Source: Ficedula albicollis (taxonomy: Eukaryota; Chordata; Aves; Passeriformes; Muscicapidae). Taken from it: DNA of 64,000 bases. The stretch covers positions 46,870,081 to 46,934,080 of the forward strand of contig NC_021673.1 in assembly GCF_000247815.1 (NCBI RefSeq). Direction: 5' to 3'. Positions 1 to 13,217 of the stretch are shown in pieces (the first letter of the stretch is position 1; every line of letters begins with the position of its first letter). The notes beneath the pieces were generated by a model. It was not told the DNA's origin, ran no database searches, and worked only from the letters and a program-made list of their open reading frames with translations. A program made the translations under genes and the position numbers.

Positions 1-750
1 CCTTTGCAAATGGTTAAGAATTTGCATTAATGCTCAAAGAGTCTTCATAAAACTGACAAAAAAAGGAAAAAGCAACTTTAATGAAGAACCAGCAGGATTT
101 CTTCTTTCCAACTTCTGCATCCTTTTAGAAGGATGCTACGAGAGAGAGAAAGCAACCAAAGAAGTATAAAGTGTATAATTCATACATTCTCAGGAAAATT
201 ATTTCCCCAGATATTTGTGAGGTCTGTAGCTTCTCTGAAATCTGACATGAACTATAGGGAGACAAAGGCATTTTAAAAAAATCTCAGTCAGAGGGAGCAC
301 TGTCCTCAAGAGATCAAATGAGCACTTATCAGGAAGAATATTTGGTTATTAAATGCACCATTGAGTCTTTTAAATATCACTCATTGGGTCATAAATTCCT
401 ATTTAATGTAGATAATCCATTGTTGTCCCATGTAGATAGAAGGTAAAAACAGTAAAAGTTTCACCAGCAATCCACCCTGGTCCCCCGAGTCCCTCCTTTC
501 ACACACTTAAAAACAGGTGATAGTGCTGCTGTCTTCTACTCTCGATCACTGTACTATGGCTCACACTTTCTCTGGATTTCACATCCTGCTCACCTATCTC
601 TGTTTAGGCTCCTCTTTGCACGGATCATGCTTTCCTCTCACCCTTGCTCTCTCCCACTCTTTACACAAATGGCTTTCCCAAGATGGGTATTGCTGACAAC
701 AGCCTACCCACTGCCACCTTTGCAAGCTGCTCTTTCATGTTACTTTTCAC
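1..750. other. Unique non-coding DNA, nothing recognised
   Basis: A+T-rich sequence without a plausible coding exon, RNA gene or transposon. The short open frame near 627-824 has no recognisable protein content and runs into the CR1 scrap that follows. Confidence 0.6.
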
Positions 751-900
751 TGAATCTTAGATTTATTTGGGTTGGGAGGGACCTTAAAGATTATTTAATT
801 TCAATCCCACATGGGGGAGATTGAATCCCCATGCACAGGGACGCCTTCCACTAGACCAGGTTTCTCAAAGCCCTATCCAAGTTGGCCTTGTACATTTTAT
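751..900 (-). mobile_element. CR1 LINE 3'-end fragment (antisense to + strand)
   Basis: The + strand reads GAATCTTAGATTTATTTGGG, then a GGTTGGGAGGGACCTTAAAGAT-like stretch, then a segment ending in CTTCCACTAGACCAGG and a match to the usual CAAGCCC-ATCCAA-TTGGCCTTG order. These are the landmarks of the 3' end of avian CR1 retrotransposons read in reverse complement, so the element lies on the minus strand. Only about 150 bp of the 3' end is present, as is normal for CR1 because reverse transcription usually stops early. Several substitutions and small gaps relative to the familiar consensus suggest an old insertion. No coding capacity remains. Confidence 0.85.
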
Positions 901-3900
901 TTTGTCTCTTTTCAGGAATAAAAAGCTTCTTTGGGAAGGGAATCCCCAGATGCATTAAATGCAACCAGACTTCCTTACCATTGTTTCACCTAACCACACT
1001 GGTGCATGTGCCCACCATACGGCTTGACATCTCTAGCCTCCTGTATTGTGAGAAAAGATAGTAAAGTCATCTGTAAGGGAAACCTCCAGCCTTGTTTAGA
1101 GTATAATTGTACTCATGCTTGTAAAGAGGTTGCTGCAGAGCAGCTGGGAAATCTAGCTGGTTTTCTGGAATGTGTGGGAGGCCATGAGTAGGTGGCAACT
1201 AAAATTTGTAACAGAGTTTGGAGGCTTTTAAAAACATTATCACCATCATTTTGGAGTCTACAGAAAGATTAAAGATCTTAACAGTTGCTAAGATATATGC
1301 AATTTACCTACAGTTATATGCTTCTTACAAACAAATGCTACATCAAGAGTAAGAAATTACTGATCATCCTTTTTAGGCTAAAGTGATTTTCTTTTCAGTC
1401 TCCAACAGGGCTTTGGCAAGATGATTTTTAAAATAGCTACAGTTTGGAATCCAGATTGCTTTCTTTGCCAGATTATAATGATCACTTCAGCCAGGGCTGG
1501 GTGAATTTCAAAATGCCTGGAGACTCAGTTCAGGACAGTGCCCTCCAGTCTGTGATATTTTTAGCGATGGGTAAACCCAAAAATTTGGGTGGTTATCCAG
1601 AGTTCATCTGTACTGCCCAAATGTCTACAGTCTGCAAAAATGGGCTGGAAAGTTTTCAAGGAAGATGGGTTTTGCACTATTTCCAGTACTGCTTATTTCT
1701 GCTCAGGTCAGGAATCCTAGGAGAAAATCCTCTTTCTTCATACTGGTTTGCTGAGAATCTGTTGCCAGTCATAGCTTAAAAGTGCAGGTTCTGGCAAAGG
1801 AACTTGGAAAAGCATCTGGGGAAAAAATGAACCCTTCTGAAAAGCAAAATGGTGGTACAGGATTGGGTGGTGACCCAGATATATTCTTATGTTGAGATTC
1901 AGCCCTACTTCTACCAAGAACAGAGAGAACTTGCATGGCCTATCACAATGGAAGATCTGCTTGACTCCTTCCTATTGAAGTATCCCTCAGTAACCTTCTG
2001 TTTCTGAGGTACTTCCAATTTAGATAGGAGAAAATTCCCTGAGGATTATAGCTTCCTGGCAATTTGGGTTAGTTTTTCTTGTCTTTCCTTCTACGCCAGA
2101 TACTGGCTGTTTTGCAACAAATAAATGAGTATTAAATGTCTTTCAGGCAAAGAAATCAAAGTACCAAAGCAATTAATGACTCTGAGACAAATACATCCCT
2201 AGTTTAAGCTTGAACAATTTCTGTGAGGTTGCACCAGTGGCAATCAGATTTAATCTAGATTTAATCTTTCGATTTCACATGAGAGTCCTGAATTTGTGTT
2301 AGGTCTTAACAATTAATCAGTTCACCTGGCTTTTGGGGTGAGACCATAGATAGAGAGGGAAGGTGACAAAGGTCAGTGGGTATACAAAAAAGACACTCTG
2401 GAAGAATTAATAAATAAATAACATTATCTTAGGCCTCATCAAGAAAGAGCCTGAAATGCTCTGGCCATGGGAAAAGTCCAGCATGCCACATTTCAGGAGA
2501 TGTTTAATGACAAATACCCAGCAGTTTTTAGACATAACCTGCTGCTGATCTTTGGGACATGAGCCCCAAAATCTAAAGAAAGCAAGCCTACATTCTTGTT
2601 CTCTTCCAAATCTCATATACTCTTTAAATCTTGCATAAATATTGAAACATCATACTTTTCTTCCCAAACAGCACTTTCCCTCACAATGCTTATCCCAGCA
2701 ACTGTTAGCTCAGCCTTTGCCTTGCTCTGTATCACAGCATTATTGACAGCAGCAGGAAATTTCCTTGAGATAGCAATTCTCCAAGGGCTCAGGATTCAAT
2801 TCTCAATTAGCCCTCTAATTGGCAGCAGCAGGGACTGATTTCTCATTGCAGCAGTGAGTAGCAACTTGGTTCAAGTCATGCCTCTGCCTGCACTTTGTTC
2901 CTGAAGGAGTTTGCCAATAAAGATATAGGCAGACCTCGGACCTCAGCACAGCAGGAATCTTAATGGCAGCACATATTTCTGGGATTTGTTCTGAAGGCAT
3001 AAACTTAGGTTATTTTGTGCCATGCTACTTCTTCTATTAATGCTCATTTTGGACTGCACAAAGACACTTGGAATAATAACAGAAGCACAGCTGAACAATC
3101 TCCCTCCAACAAAATTCAAGAAAAATCCTTCAAGATCCAGTGAAAATATGAGCGCTTTGGCTCGGGATCTTTTTTTTCTCCCTGTTTTGAACTCATTTGT
3201 TTTTTCATATTTGGGCCAGGATTGGAGCCAAAATATTTAAAAGTTCCAGACAATATTTTTACAGCATACAGTTTTGACCCTTCAAGGTGTTAACTTTCAG
3301 TGAGATGTGGGGAACTGTTGCCTTTAATGGAGGTGACACTTCTGTCTTTTAGGTTTTCAACTTTCATGGCTCATGTCCTTCAAGTTTGAGAATGTGAGAG
3401 CGAGTATATCATGACCCACGTTGAAACCAAAATTAGTTGGGTAGTATCTCTGAGAGCTCTCTTCATCCCCAGCTCTGACTGTAGCACATTTCTGTGATGT
3501 ATGCTCAGACTAGCTCATTTGAAATGCAGTCGCTGCCTGGAGCCAAAGTTTTCAGAGCTGATCTCCCACCTAACTAAAAATTCATATATAAGCAGCCAGA
3601 TTGGAAGCAAAAACGTAGCCACTGAACTGGCAAATTTGGGTTCCAAAGGCCTGACTTGCCCTTAAGCTGAAGATCAGTGACAAATGGAAGGCATACACCA
3701 TCTATTTGTTTAGGCAAACAATGCCACTGGAATGGAGACAATCACTTGCCCAGGGCACAACTTCTAACATCAATTTGGAAGGATGAGTAGCCCAACCTTG
3801 GAGGTTTGCCCTTCACTTGGTAGTGTCTCAGGTTAGAGAACACCTAAGCACATGTTGAACATTAAGCAGAAGCTGAAGCACTTTGTTGAATTCAGATGGT

Positions 3901-4614
3901 CAGGAAAACTGAGATTGTTAATGTTGAGATCACTTGAGTGCTTTTTTTTGTTGTTGTTGTTGTTGGAATCTTCCACACTTAATTTGTTATGACAAGGGAG
4001 ATAAAGTCTAGACTATTAATTCTAATTAATGGCACACGAAGTAACATTGATAGGTGAGTGTGGAGGCAAGTGAAACTGTTGGAGCATGTACTGCTGCCTC
4101 ACTCATCCTCTGTTTGGAGTGCAACTGTCATGAAGGGCCTGATTCTGTGCTTCTTAAAAGTTAAATATTTTGAGTTTCCTTTTGACAGCAGATCTGCAGC
4201 ATACACACCATGTCGCTCATCTACAGCATCATTCCTCTTCCAAGCCACAGCTCCACTTTCTGCAGCAATTAGGCAGAGATCCTTATGGTCTGAAGCATCA
4301 ACAGTGATACTCATGCCCCTCTCCCGCCACTTGAAGTAACCTGGGAAGTTTCCTACAGGAAAGGCAATCTGACAAGTTAATGGTCTCCTGTAATCTCCTG
4401 TAATCATTCCTCTTTCCTGTCCCAAGCCTGCTGGAAGACCTTTGTGAGGTGAAACTGTTGTCTGAGGTTTCTCCATCAGGCTCTGAACATCCACATGAAG
4501 TAGATACTGACTGTGTTAGACACAGACAAACATACAGAACACAACCAACACCAGCAAACTTACAATTAAACACATGCATTAAAAAACTAGCTCTCAAAAA
4601 AACCTGGTGAGGCA
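901..4614. other. Unique non-coding DNA with minor simple repeats
   Basis: No gene recognised. The only visible structure is an exact 11-bp direct repeat AGATTTAATCT at 2246-2267, a (TTG)n tract near 3947-3965, a 10-bp direct repeat TCTCCTGTAA near 4384-4405, and a weak minus-strand exon-like segment at 4209-4352 discussed in the findings. The 111-codon open frame at 1444-1779 starts at TTG and shows no domain, so I do not call it a gene. Confidence 0.55.
3947..3965. repeat. (TTG)n microsatellite
   Basis: A T run passes into about five TTG units. Short and imperfect at its edges; an ordinary trinucleotide repeat. Confidence 0.8.
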
Positions 4615-4775
4615 GAATTCAGAATTTTGCAGTGGAGAGAGGCAGAAGCAGAAAGGTTAAGCAATTTGCTCAAGGTTGCAGGAGAAGTAATTGTCAGTGC
4701 TGGGATTAAGATTTAGGAATTTATAACTCCTGGTCCTGTGCACAGACCACTAGATCATCATCCCTGGCACTCCAG
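4615..4775 (-). mobile_element. Decayed MIR/CORE-SINE-like element (antisense)
   Basis: The + strand shows, in order, a segment like AAGCAATTTGCTCAAGG, then CAGTGCTGGGATTAAGATTT, then CTCCTGGTCCTGTGCACAGA and CCACTAGATCATCATCCCT. This is the order expected for the reverse complement of an amniote MIR-type tRNA-derived SINE: the core reads GTGACTTGCCCAAGG and GAGCTGGGATTAGAACCC, and the tRNA-head end reads CAGTGC-CTATCCACTAGACCA. The body would therefore be transcribed from the minus strand. Divergence is high, as expected for an insertion predating birds. Family assignment within MIR, AmnSINE and related CORE-SINEs is uncertain without a repeat-library comparison. Confidence 0.62.
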
Positions 4776-7023
4776 GGAACCAGGCTGCTTATTCTTTCAG
4801 TAAAATGCTAAACCAAATGCTGCGACCTTTCCTGGAGTTATCAGATGAACTGCTTTCTTAACTCCAGGTTACAGAGAGCATGGGGGATGGGAGGTGGGGA
4901 TGTGATGGTGTGAGGAAGAGACAGACCAAAACCAGCATGTGCAATGCTTGTGTAAGCAGATTTTCCTCCACCCCTTTGAAGAGTCTTTGCTATCTGACTG
5001 CAGCACAGGAGGGAGAATACAGTCCCTGATAGGAGTTTTGGGAGTATTTGCCACATTTTCATTTGAAGACACTGACAAACTCTTTCACAGATTGCACTGG
5101 GTGTATGGGCAGCTTTCTATCTTTCAGAGGAAGTCAAGACCTGCCCGTGAACTCAAGTACTTACAGAATATATAAATAAGTTGTAATTCACTGTAACATA
5201 TACATGGAAATCTTTGGGAAAAATCTGATATCCAAAATTCAGTAATTCCAGCACACTCCTATTAGTAATATTATTAGTATTACTATTCTATGAACCTATG
5301 GAACTTTGGCTTCAAGGACCCATGCCCACCTACCTTCTCTCATGGACCTGATCCTGTTTCTGTATTAGCCATTAGAAGGCAACAGCTTCAAGACGTGACC
5401 AAGCATGCAGGACCACAAACAGGGTTCCCAGCTCTGTGGCCACAACAGCCAATACTTTTGGGACTGTCTGGGAGAGGAGAGCCCTGTGGATAAGGGGCCA
5501 CCGTGATCAGAATGCCCTGCCCAGCCTGAGACGCTGCTCAGGTGACCTCCTGAAACAGAGATTTCTCAGGCTCACAGAGCAGTGTTATGCTGCCAGAAGA
5601 TGTTACCCCTGCTTATGGGGCTTTTTTTAATCAGCAGTTCAGCAGGACCTCAAACTGCTGCACCACTGTGGCAATTGCCACTGTGACTTTTCTTCCTGTG
5701 CCCCAGCCCGATCTCTCTGGACCTCAGGCTGCTTCTCTTCAGTCCTGTTCATTCACATTTCACACAGGCACTGCAGTGGAGATGGGATTTCTGTTTTTGG
5801 TAAACAGAGAAACATGCCTCTCTGGGTAGGCAGCGCTGAGCAGGGTTTGAGCAGAAATGACTTCCTATTCTGTCCAAATACATTTCCAGAGGTGCTGAGC
5901 AAGGCAGGAAGCAGCCATGTAGGATCTCAAACTGGAGCCTATGCACTTCACACTTCTGTTTTTACCTGCAAACCTTGAGAGTTTGCAGTGGTCTTCTTGT
6001 CTGAAGGAGGAAGGGCTGGCCTGGGAGCAGTGACTGCCCTTTCAATAATCATCCTTGTGCTGCCTCTGACATTTAGCAAGAAATGTATTCCAAAACATGA
6101 ATTGCACAATTCTGTAAAACAGGGCGCCTAAGGGGTCTGCTGCTGAAAGTAGAAACAGTAATGCAAGTAGCCAATTCCCATTCCAAAGCTTTACTGGATT
6201 GCTCTTGAGGCCGACAGGTTTGAATGTCAGTTTTTTAAATGAAAACAGTTCCTGACTTTGTGAAATACATGGTAATTTCAATTCAGATGACTTTACAAGA
6301 GGGTCTGGAGCAGTATACGTGTGCGTGTGGATGTGTATGTATGTCCTAATTTCTTTATACATACATATGTGTATAGATCATACAAATGCTTATACTGGAA
6401 AGTTTAGTTCTGATACATGGTTGTTTTTCTCCAACCTTACATGTCATCTGAGTGAGCAAGACACTTGACAATCTCATGCCTCAAAGTCAGGCAGTTAATT
6501 CAGACTACGTTACAGCTAAACACTTCTCTCTTTTCACTTGCCTGCTCTAAATATGAGCCCATGTGATTTGGTAATTTGCATAATATCTTCTGACAAGCTG
6601 ACTCTGAAGTCTTCTTGGGTGATTTGCTTCTCTTTGCAAAACAAAATGGGAGACAGTACTGATCCAAGAGAATGAGCGTACCTATTTCCCTCGAATTGAG
6701 CATCTTCAGCTCTTGGAGCTCAAGTTCCTCTGGAGGTAGCAGGTTCAGAAACTGTGCAGCTGCCAACGGGAGATGGAGGTAGTAAAACTCTAAAAGGATC
6801 TGGAATTACATCTAGTGGGTCAGCTTTCCAGCTTGCTGCTGCACCAACCAGAAGGTGCTTTGAGACGCTCCACTTCTCCAGACAGTGACTAAATGGCCCC
6901 CACACCACCCATGTGTGACAGCCAGGAGAACCATATGAGTTGGGAGTTTAACTATGTGTTTTCTTTCCCTGAAATAAAATTCAGTGATGGCCTGCATCCT
7001 GCAGACCTGGGAAATAAAACAGA
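4776..7023. other. Unique non-coding DNA, nothing recognised
   Basis: No exon, RNA gene or transposon seen. A short TG/TATG-rich stretch lies near 6316-6366. Open frames here overlap on both strands without conserved features. Confidence 0.55.
6316..6366. repeat. Imperfect TG/TA-rich simple sequence
   Basis: Alternating purine-pyrimidine sequence (GTATACGTGTGCGTGTGG followed by ATGTATGT units). Too degenerate to count as a clean dinucleotide array. Confidence 0.6.
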
Positions 7024-7200
7024 TTTATCTTTCCTAGTATTATTTTTTCAAATTTTCCTATGGATTATCTTTCCACAGAGTCACAAGCCTTTAAAAGTTT
7101 GGTCCCAATGTTTTTATCTTTCCTAGTATTATTTTTTAAATTTTCCTATGGATTATCTTTCCACAGTGTCACAAGCCTTTAAAAGTTTGGTCCCAATGTA
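7024..7200. repeat. Tandem duplication, unit about 89 bp, two copies
   Basis: Copy 1 starts at 7024 and copy 2 at 7113, both with TTTATCTTTCCTAGTATT and both running to TTTGGTCCCAATG. I see one base missing in a T/C/A tract and one substitution (CAGAGTC versus CAGTGTC). The surrounding sequence is A+T-rich and non-coding. The copy number of two and about 98% identity point to a single recent duplication. Confidence 0.95.
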
Positions 7201-10200
7201 ACTTGCCTATACAGTCAATTAGCTCCTAAAATGACAACACATTAGAAAGAACTCAGAAGCTGATATAGAAATACCTTGTTTTATTAATCCTGGCCAATTT
7301 TCTGTCAACAAAAATTATGCGTCTGAAGTGATGTGGAACAAGAATCAAACATGAAAGCATACAAGTATCCACTTTTGAGCCCTTGAAAAGCTATAAGAAT
7401 CCACTTCTTGGTATTTCTGCTACACAGAATGAATTTTCATTACCTGAAGTATCTATTATCTAATTAATAAAAAACCCTGCATTATACATTAAAGTGTCGT
7501 ATGAACAAAAGCACTGGAAAACTTACATTACTCCATGGTGAATTTTTGTGGCAGAAATGGTACTTTTATTGACTTCTGCAGCATGGATGATGTGTCACCA
7601 ACCATACTACTGAGTTTGCAACTTCAACTAGACTTCTAAACCACAGAAGAAATTAATTCCATGAATAAGCATGTGCTAATCAGGGAACACATATTCTTTT
7701 TATCAGGATATCATGCTCCAGATCCTTGGTTGTGTTTGAGGAATGTCATTCCCAAATCCTGGATGCTTCATATGAAATCCAAATTGAAGATATAGAGATC
7801 AAAATGGCATAAACTGACCAAAACACCAAGACCAGGTTTAAAGATGTCAGGCTACCCCTGCTCTGAAAGGAAAGAATTGTGCATTCATCCAGCTATAAGC
7901 ACAAAGTTCACATGGTATATGCTCTGGGGAGCCTTCAAATTCTGGTACCTCCCTGATGGCTTTGGTCTTCCCTTTATAGCACTTTAGAGGAACTTTGTTA
8001 AAAATACGTGCCTTCATCTCACAAGGAAAGAGATCATCTTTTAAGCCTTGAAAGATCCATCTGTTGTTTGAGCTTTTGAGGATGGTATCCCACATCCATG
8101 TTATGTTCTGTTCCCTTGGTAGCCTGTCATGCCTTTCCTACTGGCTGCAAACTGGACAGGGGGGTTTGCCAACACATTGGAATTTACCACAAGGTGTGTA
8201 GTTCAGCTACTCGCCTCCAGTTTTGCACACTGGGAGATAGAGCCAAGTACTCTCCACCTGTGCCCTTTCCTGGAAAGCCAGCCTTAATGGCAAGGTAGTC
8301 CTACAACCTACTAGGCTAACACAGAGTTGGTTAGTTGCATGAAGTATTTTGGCCTCTGTGTCAGCTGCAAGAAATAAAAGCAATTTGGGTGTTTGGGGAA
8401 TAGTGGCAACAGCTGAACACCTTGGACTACACAGTGAACAAGCACAAAGGCTGAGAATGGCACAGCTCCAACAGAAAGAGGAGTGGCTGGGTCATGGCTG
8501 GGTAAAGAGCTTTTAACCTCAGGTAGCAGATGTGCAAATGTGCGTGGAGCAGTGCTGTTAGCACAGAGCTCTGAAGAGATGTGAGTTACCATAAAGAAGA
8601 ACAAAACGTTGTTTATAGAAACCAAAGAGCCGAGGTTGAATCTTCTGTGATAATAAATCCATAATATTCCGCTGGAGCACCAGCCATGAAGAGTGGGAGT
8701 TTGGCAGAGTGCCTGTGGCTGTGGAAATAATTGACATTTTCAGTTAGATGGCCAGAACAAAACAAAACAAAAAAGTCCATTTGATCTGTTCAAAATCTCT
8801 TTCAAATCCTCCTTTCCCCTCTTTTTCAGCAAGGAAAAAGAAAAGGTCAGTGCAGGGCCAGTTTCCTATCTGGGCTCCAGAGTTATTCCCCATACTGAGG
8901 AGGATGCAGGTGGTCAGAAGGCTGCTCCTTTTCACCTCCAAAGGTCTTTGGCTCAGGCCCTCCTTGCAGTAGGGATGGAGCATACTGAACCACCCTGACA
9001 GCAAGGAAAATAAGCTGGACAGGCATGAAAAGCCCCATCCACTCATTCTGCCAGGTCCTATAAGTTCTGTGAAGAGATGCACAAAGGAAGAAGGTCACTA
9101 CAAGCATGGAGAAGTGATCCAGGGAACAGGCATACATGGGTGCCTGATTTTTGACCCAGGACAGTCACATGAAGAAAAGCCTGGGGAAGGGGGTCAAGCA
9201 TGGGTTAGCACTTGAGAAAGAACCTTGGCACAAGGTCAGGCTCCAGAGAGGTAGATGGGAAATGTGGAGTTAGTCTGTGGAATGGAGTGGACACAAGATA
9301 ATCTGAAACACTCAAGACAGAGTGGGCAGAGATGCCTGTTTTTTTGGCAGTGGGCTATAAATTGATTGTCATGGAGGGACAGAGAAAGGGGAAATTTCAA
9401 ACATCAAAAAGTGGAGTGAGACTGAAATGGGTAAATACTCATCAGTTCAAGCAAGGTGAGAAGAATTGGGTGCTTTTCCATCAAGGGTAGCTGAGTGTCA
9501 GGTGTTGGTCCAAATATTCAAGCATGTTTTGCTCTGCATATTCAAGTATTTTTAACTTGAGTGAAATAATTTCAACAGAAAAGGCAGTCAGTATCCAAAA
9601 ATATTCTAAAGCTCAATAGAGAAGTTTCCTTTCAAAACTAGAAAACAGAGAGAGAAGGCCCTGGAGCTCAGCATTCCCCTATCCCTAATATGTGTCCTCA
9701 AACTTGGATGGCAAGTATGCATGTATTGAATGTATTGCATGTATTGCAAGTATGCATGATGTATGGAGGAGACAAGGAAGAGGAGGTAAAAGTGTATTTC
9801 TTCACCAATAAATATATCAATTGTCAAAGATTCTGTCAAATCACAGTAACTGCAAAAGGAAAATATCTGGGCTCAAAATGCTACTACCAAGTCCATCAAA
9901 TGCTTCTGATTTTGATTTTTGTATTTCCTGAAAATATTTGCAGAATTGTGCTTTCCTGTCCTGACACTGAAATGAATGACTTGCTGATATAAGTATTTTC
10001 TGAGACTGTATATTTCAACTAAACATTATTCAATATCAGCCACATACAATACAGCACCATGCCACTGTACCAAAGCACATACAAAGATACCTAGCTTCTG
10101 TTGAAAATCATGTAAAAGAAAAAAGCACAACCCTAATTTTGATTTAAGTGCCTTAACTCTGGCTACCTGGCCTCTGTTCAAAGCAATGTCTTGTTGCACT

Positions 10201-13200
10201 CACTTCTCTCTGCCTGGTAGCTTCCCAGGGTATGGGTGACAGTGGCACATTCAGAAAACAGGGCCTGGAATTGTACAAATTCCTCCATTTCTTGCTCCTC
10301 CTGCCAAATCCTGGTAATTCAGATTATCATAAATGACTCCTTCCTAGGGAGTGCTGAAAACCCTCTCCAGCAAATATGATTTTGTACATTATGATCTGGT
10401 TTTATATAGTTAATTAAATTTTTAAAATTATTTTCAGAAGAAAAGCAAACACAAATAAGCTCTCAGTCTCTTCAAAATCCTCCTCAAATCCAAGTCTATG
10501 CAACCTTAATTAGCAGCAATATATAATAGCAGTGATTTAGAGCCTGTTGTGATTTTGTCCACACCATTGTAAAAAGCACAGTACACTAGGGACCTAATCC
10601 TAGCCTGAAGGATGTCTAGTAACACTATCCCATTTCCCAAGCCAGGCTAAGTGAAACCTGGATTTTCTGTCATCAATAAGTAACAAAATGGATCTCAAAT
10701 AGTAGGGCCTCCCTTTCAATGAATCAAGTCTTGATAAAGAATAATCAGGTCCCATGAGTTTCTGTGATGACCTTTTTTTTCTGCTTTCCTAGTGCCAGAA
10801 ATGATCATTCAACATTTGAGAAGAGAGACCAGAGAACCTTTAGAGCCCACGCCTGCTGGAGGCTCCACTCTCAGCATGAGCTGGGTAGCACTTACACCAC
10901 TTCAGAGACCTGCTTCTGTCTTTCACCAGGTATGGTGCCATATAAGTTCTCTTCCAAACTCCCAGTACTCTCCTTCTGCTCCCACAGTCTGCTCTGAAGA
11001 GCAGGAGCATCCACAGAGGACCCCTGTTTCTGTGGCATGATTCTGTTTTTATCAGTGTGATAATTAAGATGGCAAGTCCTGGCTTAAAAAAAAAATAAAA
11101 ATCACTGACTTGAGAAGTAGCCATTAAAAAAAAAAATCTGTTTATTTCCTGTCTCCTACTCAGATCAGTCTGAAAATGAAACACTATGCAAGCACAAAAA
11201 GTTATTATGTGACTTGCAGCCTCCAGCTATTCTGACTTCACTGGATGCATTACAAGCATCTATTGTTCTTGGAAATAGATGTGCTTTCCAGAGAGATTAT
11301 TATATATTCTTGCTACAAGGAGGGAAAAATGTTCTGATACTGTGTCATGTCATTCCTTTAGTGGCATTTGGATGCAATATACTGTGGAAGTGTGACAGGG
11401 AAGAAAACAAACCTGTTCTATGACTAGTGGTGCTGAACCACATATACTATGGACTCAAGAGCTTGTATTTTACTTATGGCTGGCTGACTCCACCTCCATG
11501 CTCCTTGCCAGCTCTCAGTACCTGTACCCTCCAAAGTACTTCCTAAATGCAAAAGCCACTTTGCTGATTGCAGAAGATAAATCCTTCCTCACCTGCCTCC
11601 CCTCTGCAGCTGCCCCTGCATCCTCAGGGCTGACTCCATCTCCACCTGTAAAGCTGCTCTGCAAAGGTGAGCTCTTTGCTGTCACTGTGCTCTGGCAAAC
11701 CCTGGGAGAGGGGCAGAAGCTTTTGTGCAGACCTCAGTCAGGCCTGATTTCAGCCTTCTGTTTGTGATGGGGTGGGTTGCTCATATAGTTGGCCTATATG
11801 TGGGAACATGCCAGTGGGATGCTCTCTGAAAGCTCAAGCAGAGCATTTCATCCACACAGCCAGCCATTTACTTGCTCTGAGAAATGGTATCCAAATATTT
11901 AAAAATGGGCTGTGACTCACCACAAGATCCAGCACTACGATAACCCAATTTCGGTGACCTTGAAAGAATAAGGTTTGATCCCTCATAAATGCTTTGTGGG
12001 TTGTTGATTTATAAACAAGCTTTCACACCTGCTAGAACTAAAGAAGGAACAATTTTCCTTTTTGGAACTGGCTTTTGGGGAAGGGAAAAAAACTCCTCAA
12101 AGGAGGTGGGCATTATCTTGGTTGAGCAGGGCCAGGAGCTAGATCCAGGCAGCACAGTGTTATATTGTGGTGAGAATAAAGGCTTGCTCCCTACCTCCCT
12201 GATGATTCTCACAAACAACTGAAATACACAACTGTATTTCCAGTGGTTGCAACAGGCAACTAGACAGCAGCATTCCATGGTGCTACTGAAAGCAGTAGGG
12301 CAGGAAAAAAGCAGCAAACAGCAGGAGACAGGGCTCCTTTCTCCTTCATACCAGAGCTTCAGCTGTTTGTACTAGATGCCACCTCTCCCACGCATCCTGT
12401 TCAGAGATGGGCAGTGGGATGCTCACGGCAGTGGTCCTGGTTGTTCCCACCAGGCTGGTGTTCGCAGGGTGGATGAGGAAATGCTACAGGCTCCTCTTTC
12501 CTGGTTAGATTTAATCTAGAGAAGAGATGGCACATATTGTATCATAGTGGATTATGATTTAACCATCAGGTCATGCTGTGATTTTATATTCTGGATAATA
12601 GCTAAATGCTTTTGAAGTCTTGTAATATCATATAGAGCTGAGGTGGAAAGCAAAAAAACAAGATAGCAGCAAAACACAGCAAGGGAAATCACAGTCTCTA
12701 TGGCATAATAACAGCAAGTCCCCCCCAGATTTTGTTCTTACGTTTCTTTTAGGCCACAGGTTGCAGAAGAGCTTGTTATAATGCTCACTCAGCTCATGTT
12801 GTATGGTATGCTGTTTCAGTTATGGCACTGCCCTCCAATAAGTCTCCCAAAAGGATTCAGTTGAGGAAATCACAACAGATTCCTACAGGAGAACACCCAG
12901 GCAGAGAAGGAAAGCGAACCAGACCAAAGGGGGTATGGAAGTGTGCGGTGGGTCTTGCAAAACCCGTGTGTGAGAAACTTCAGCAAGTATCTATTTACGT
13001 GAATCTCAGGACACAGCACCCTGCCAGGGTGGGGGTGTGGGCGGCAGCTGCTGGGGAGAGATGATGACTTTAAAGCTGGAACATTTGTATCAAAGCAAAG
13101 GCACCGAGACCCAGGTAGGAGTTACACCGCGGTTTATCTGAGCTCAATCTCAAATGGGAAAGACAAAAGCGCAGTAACCCAGTGCCGCACTTGGAGACTG

Positions 13201-13216
13201 TTCACAGAAAGGGGGA
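7201..13216. other. Unique non-coding DNA, nothing firmly recognised
   Basis: About 6 kb without an identifiable gene or transposon. An exon-like segment with good splice-site matches at 10793-10929 is discussed in the findings. A degenerate ATGTATTGC-type repeat lies near 9710-9765. All longer open frames lack recognisable domains. Confidence 0.5.
9710..9765. repeat. Degenerate ATGTATTG-type short repeat
   Basis: Units such as GCATGTATTGAATGTATTGC and GCATGTATTGCAAGTATGC recur over about 55 bp. Imperfect and local; no functional reading is implied. Confidence 0.6.
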
Positions 13217-13217
13217 T

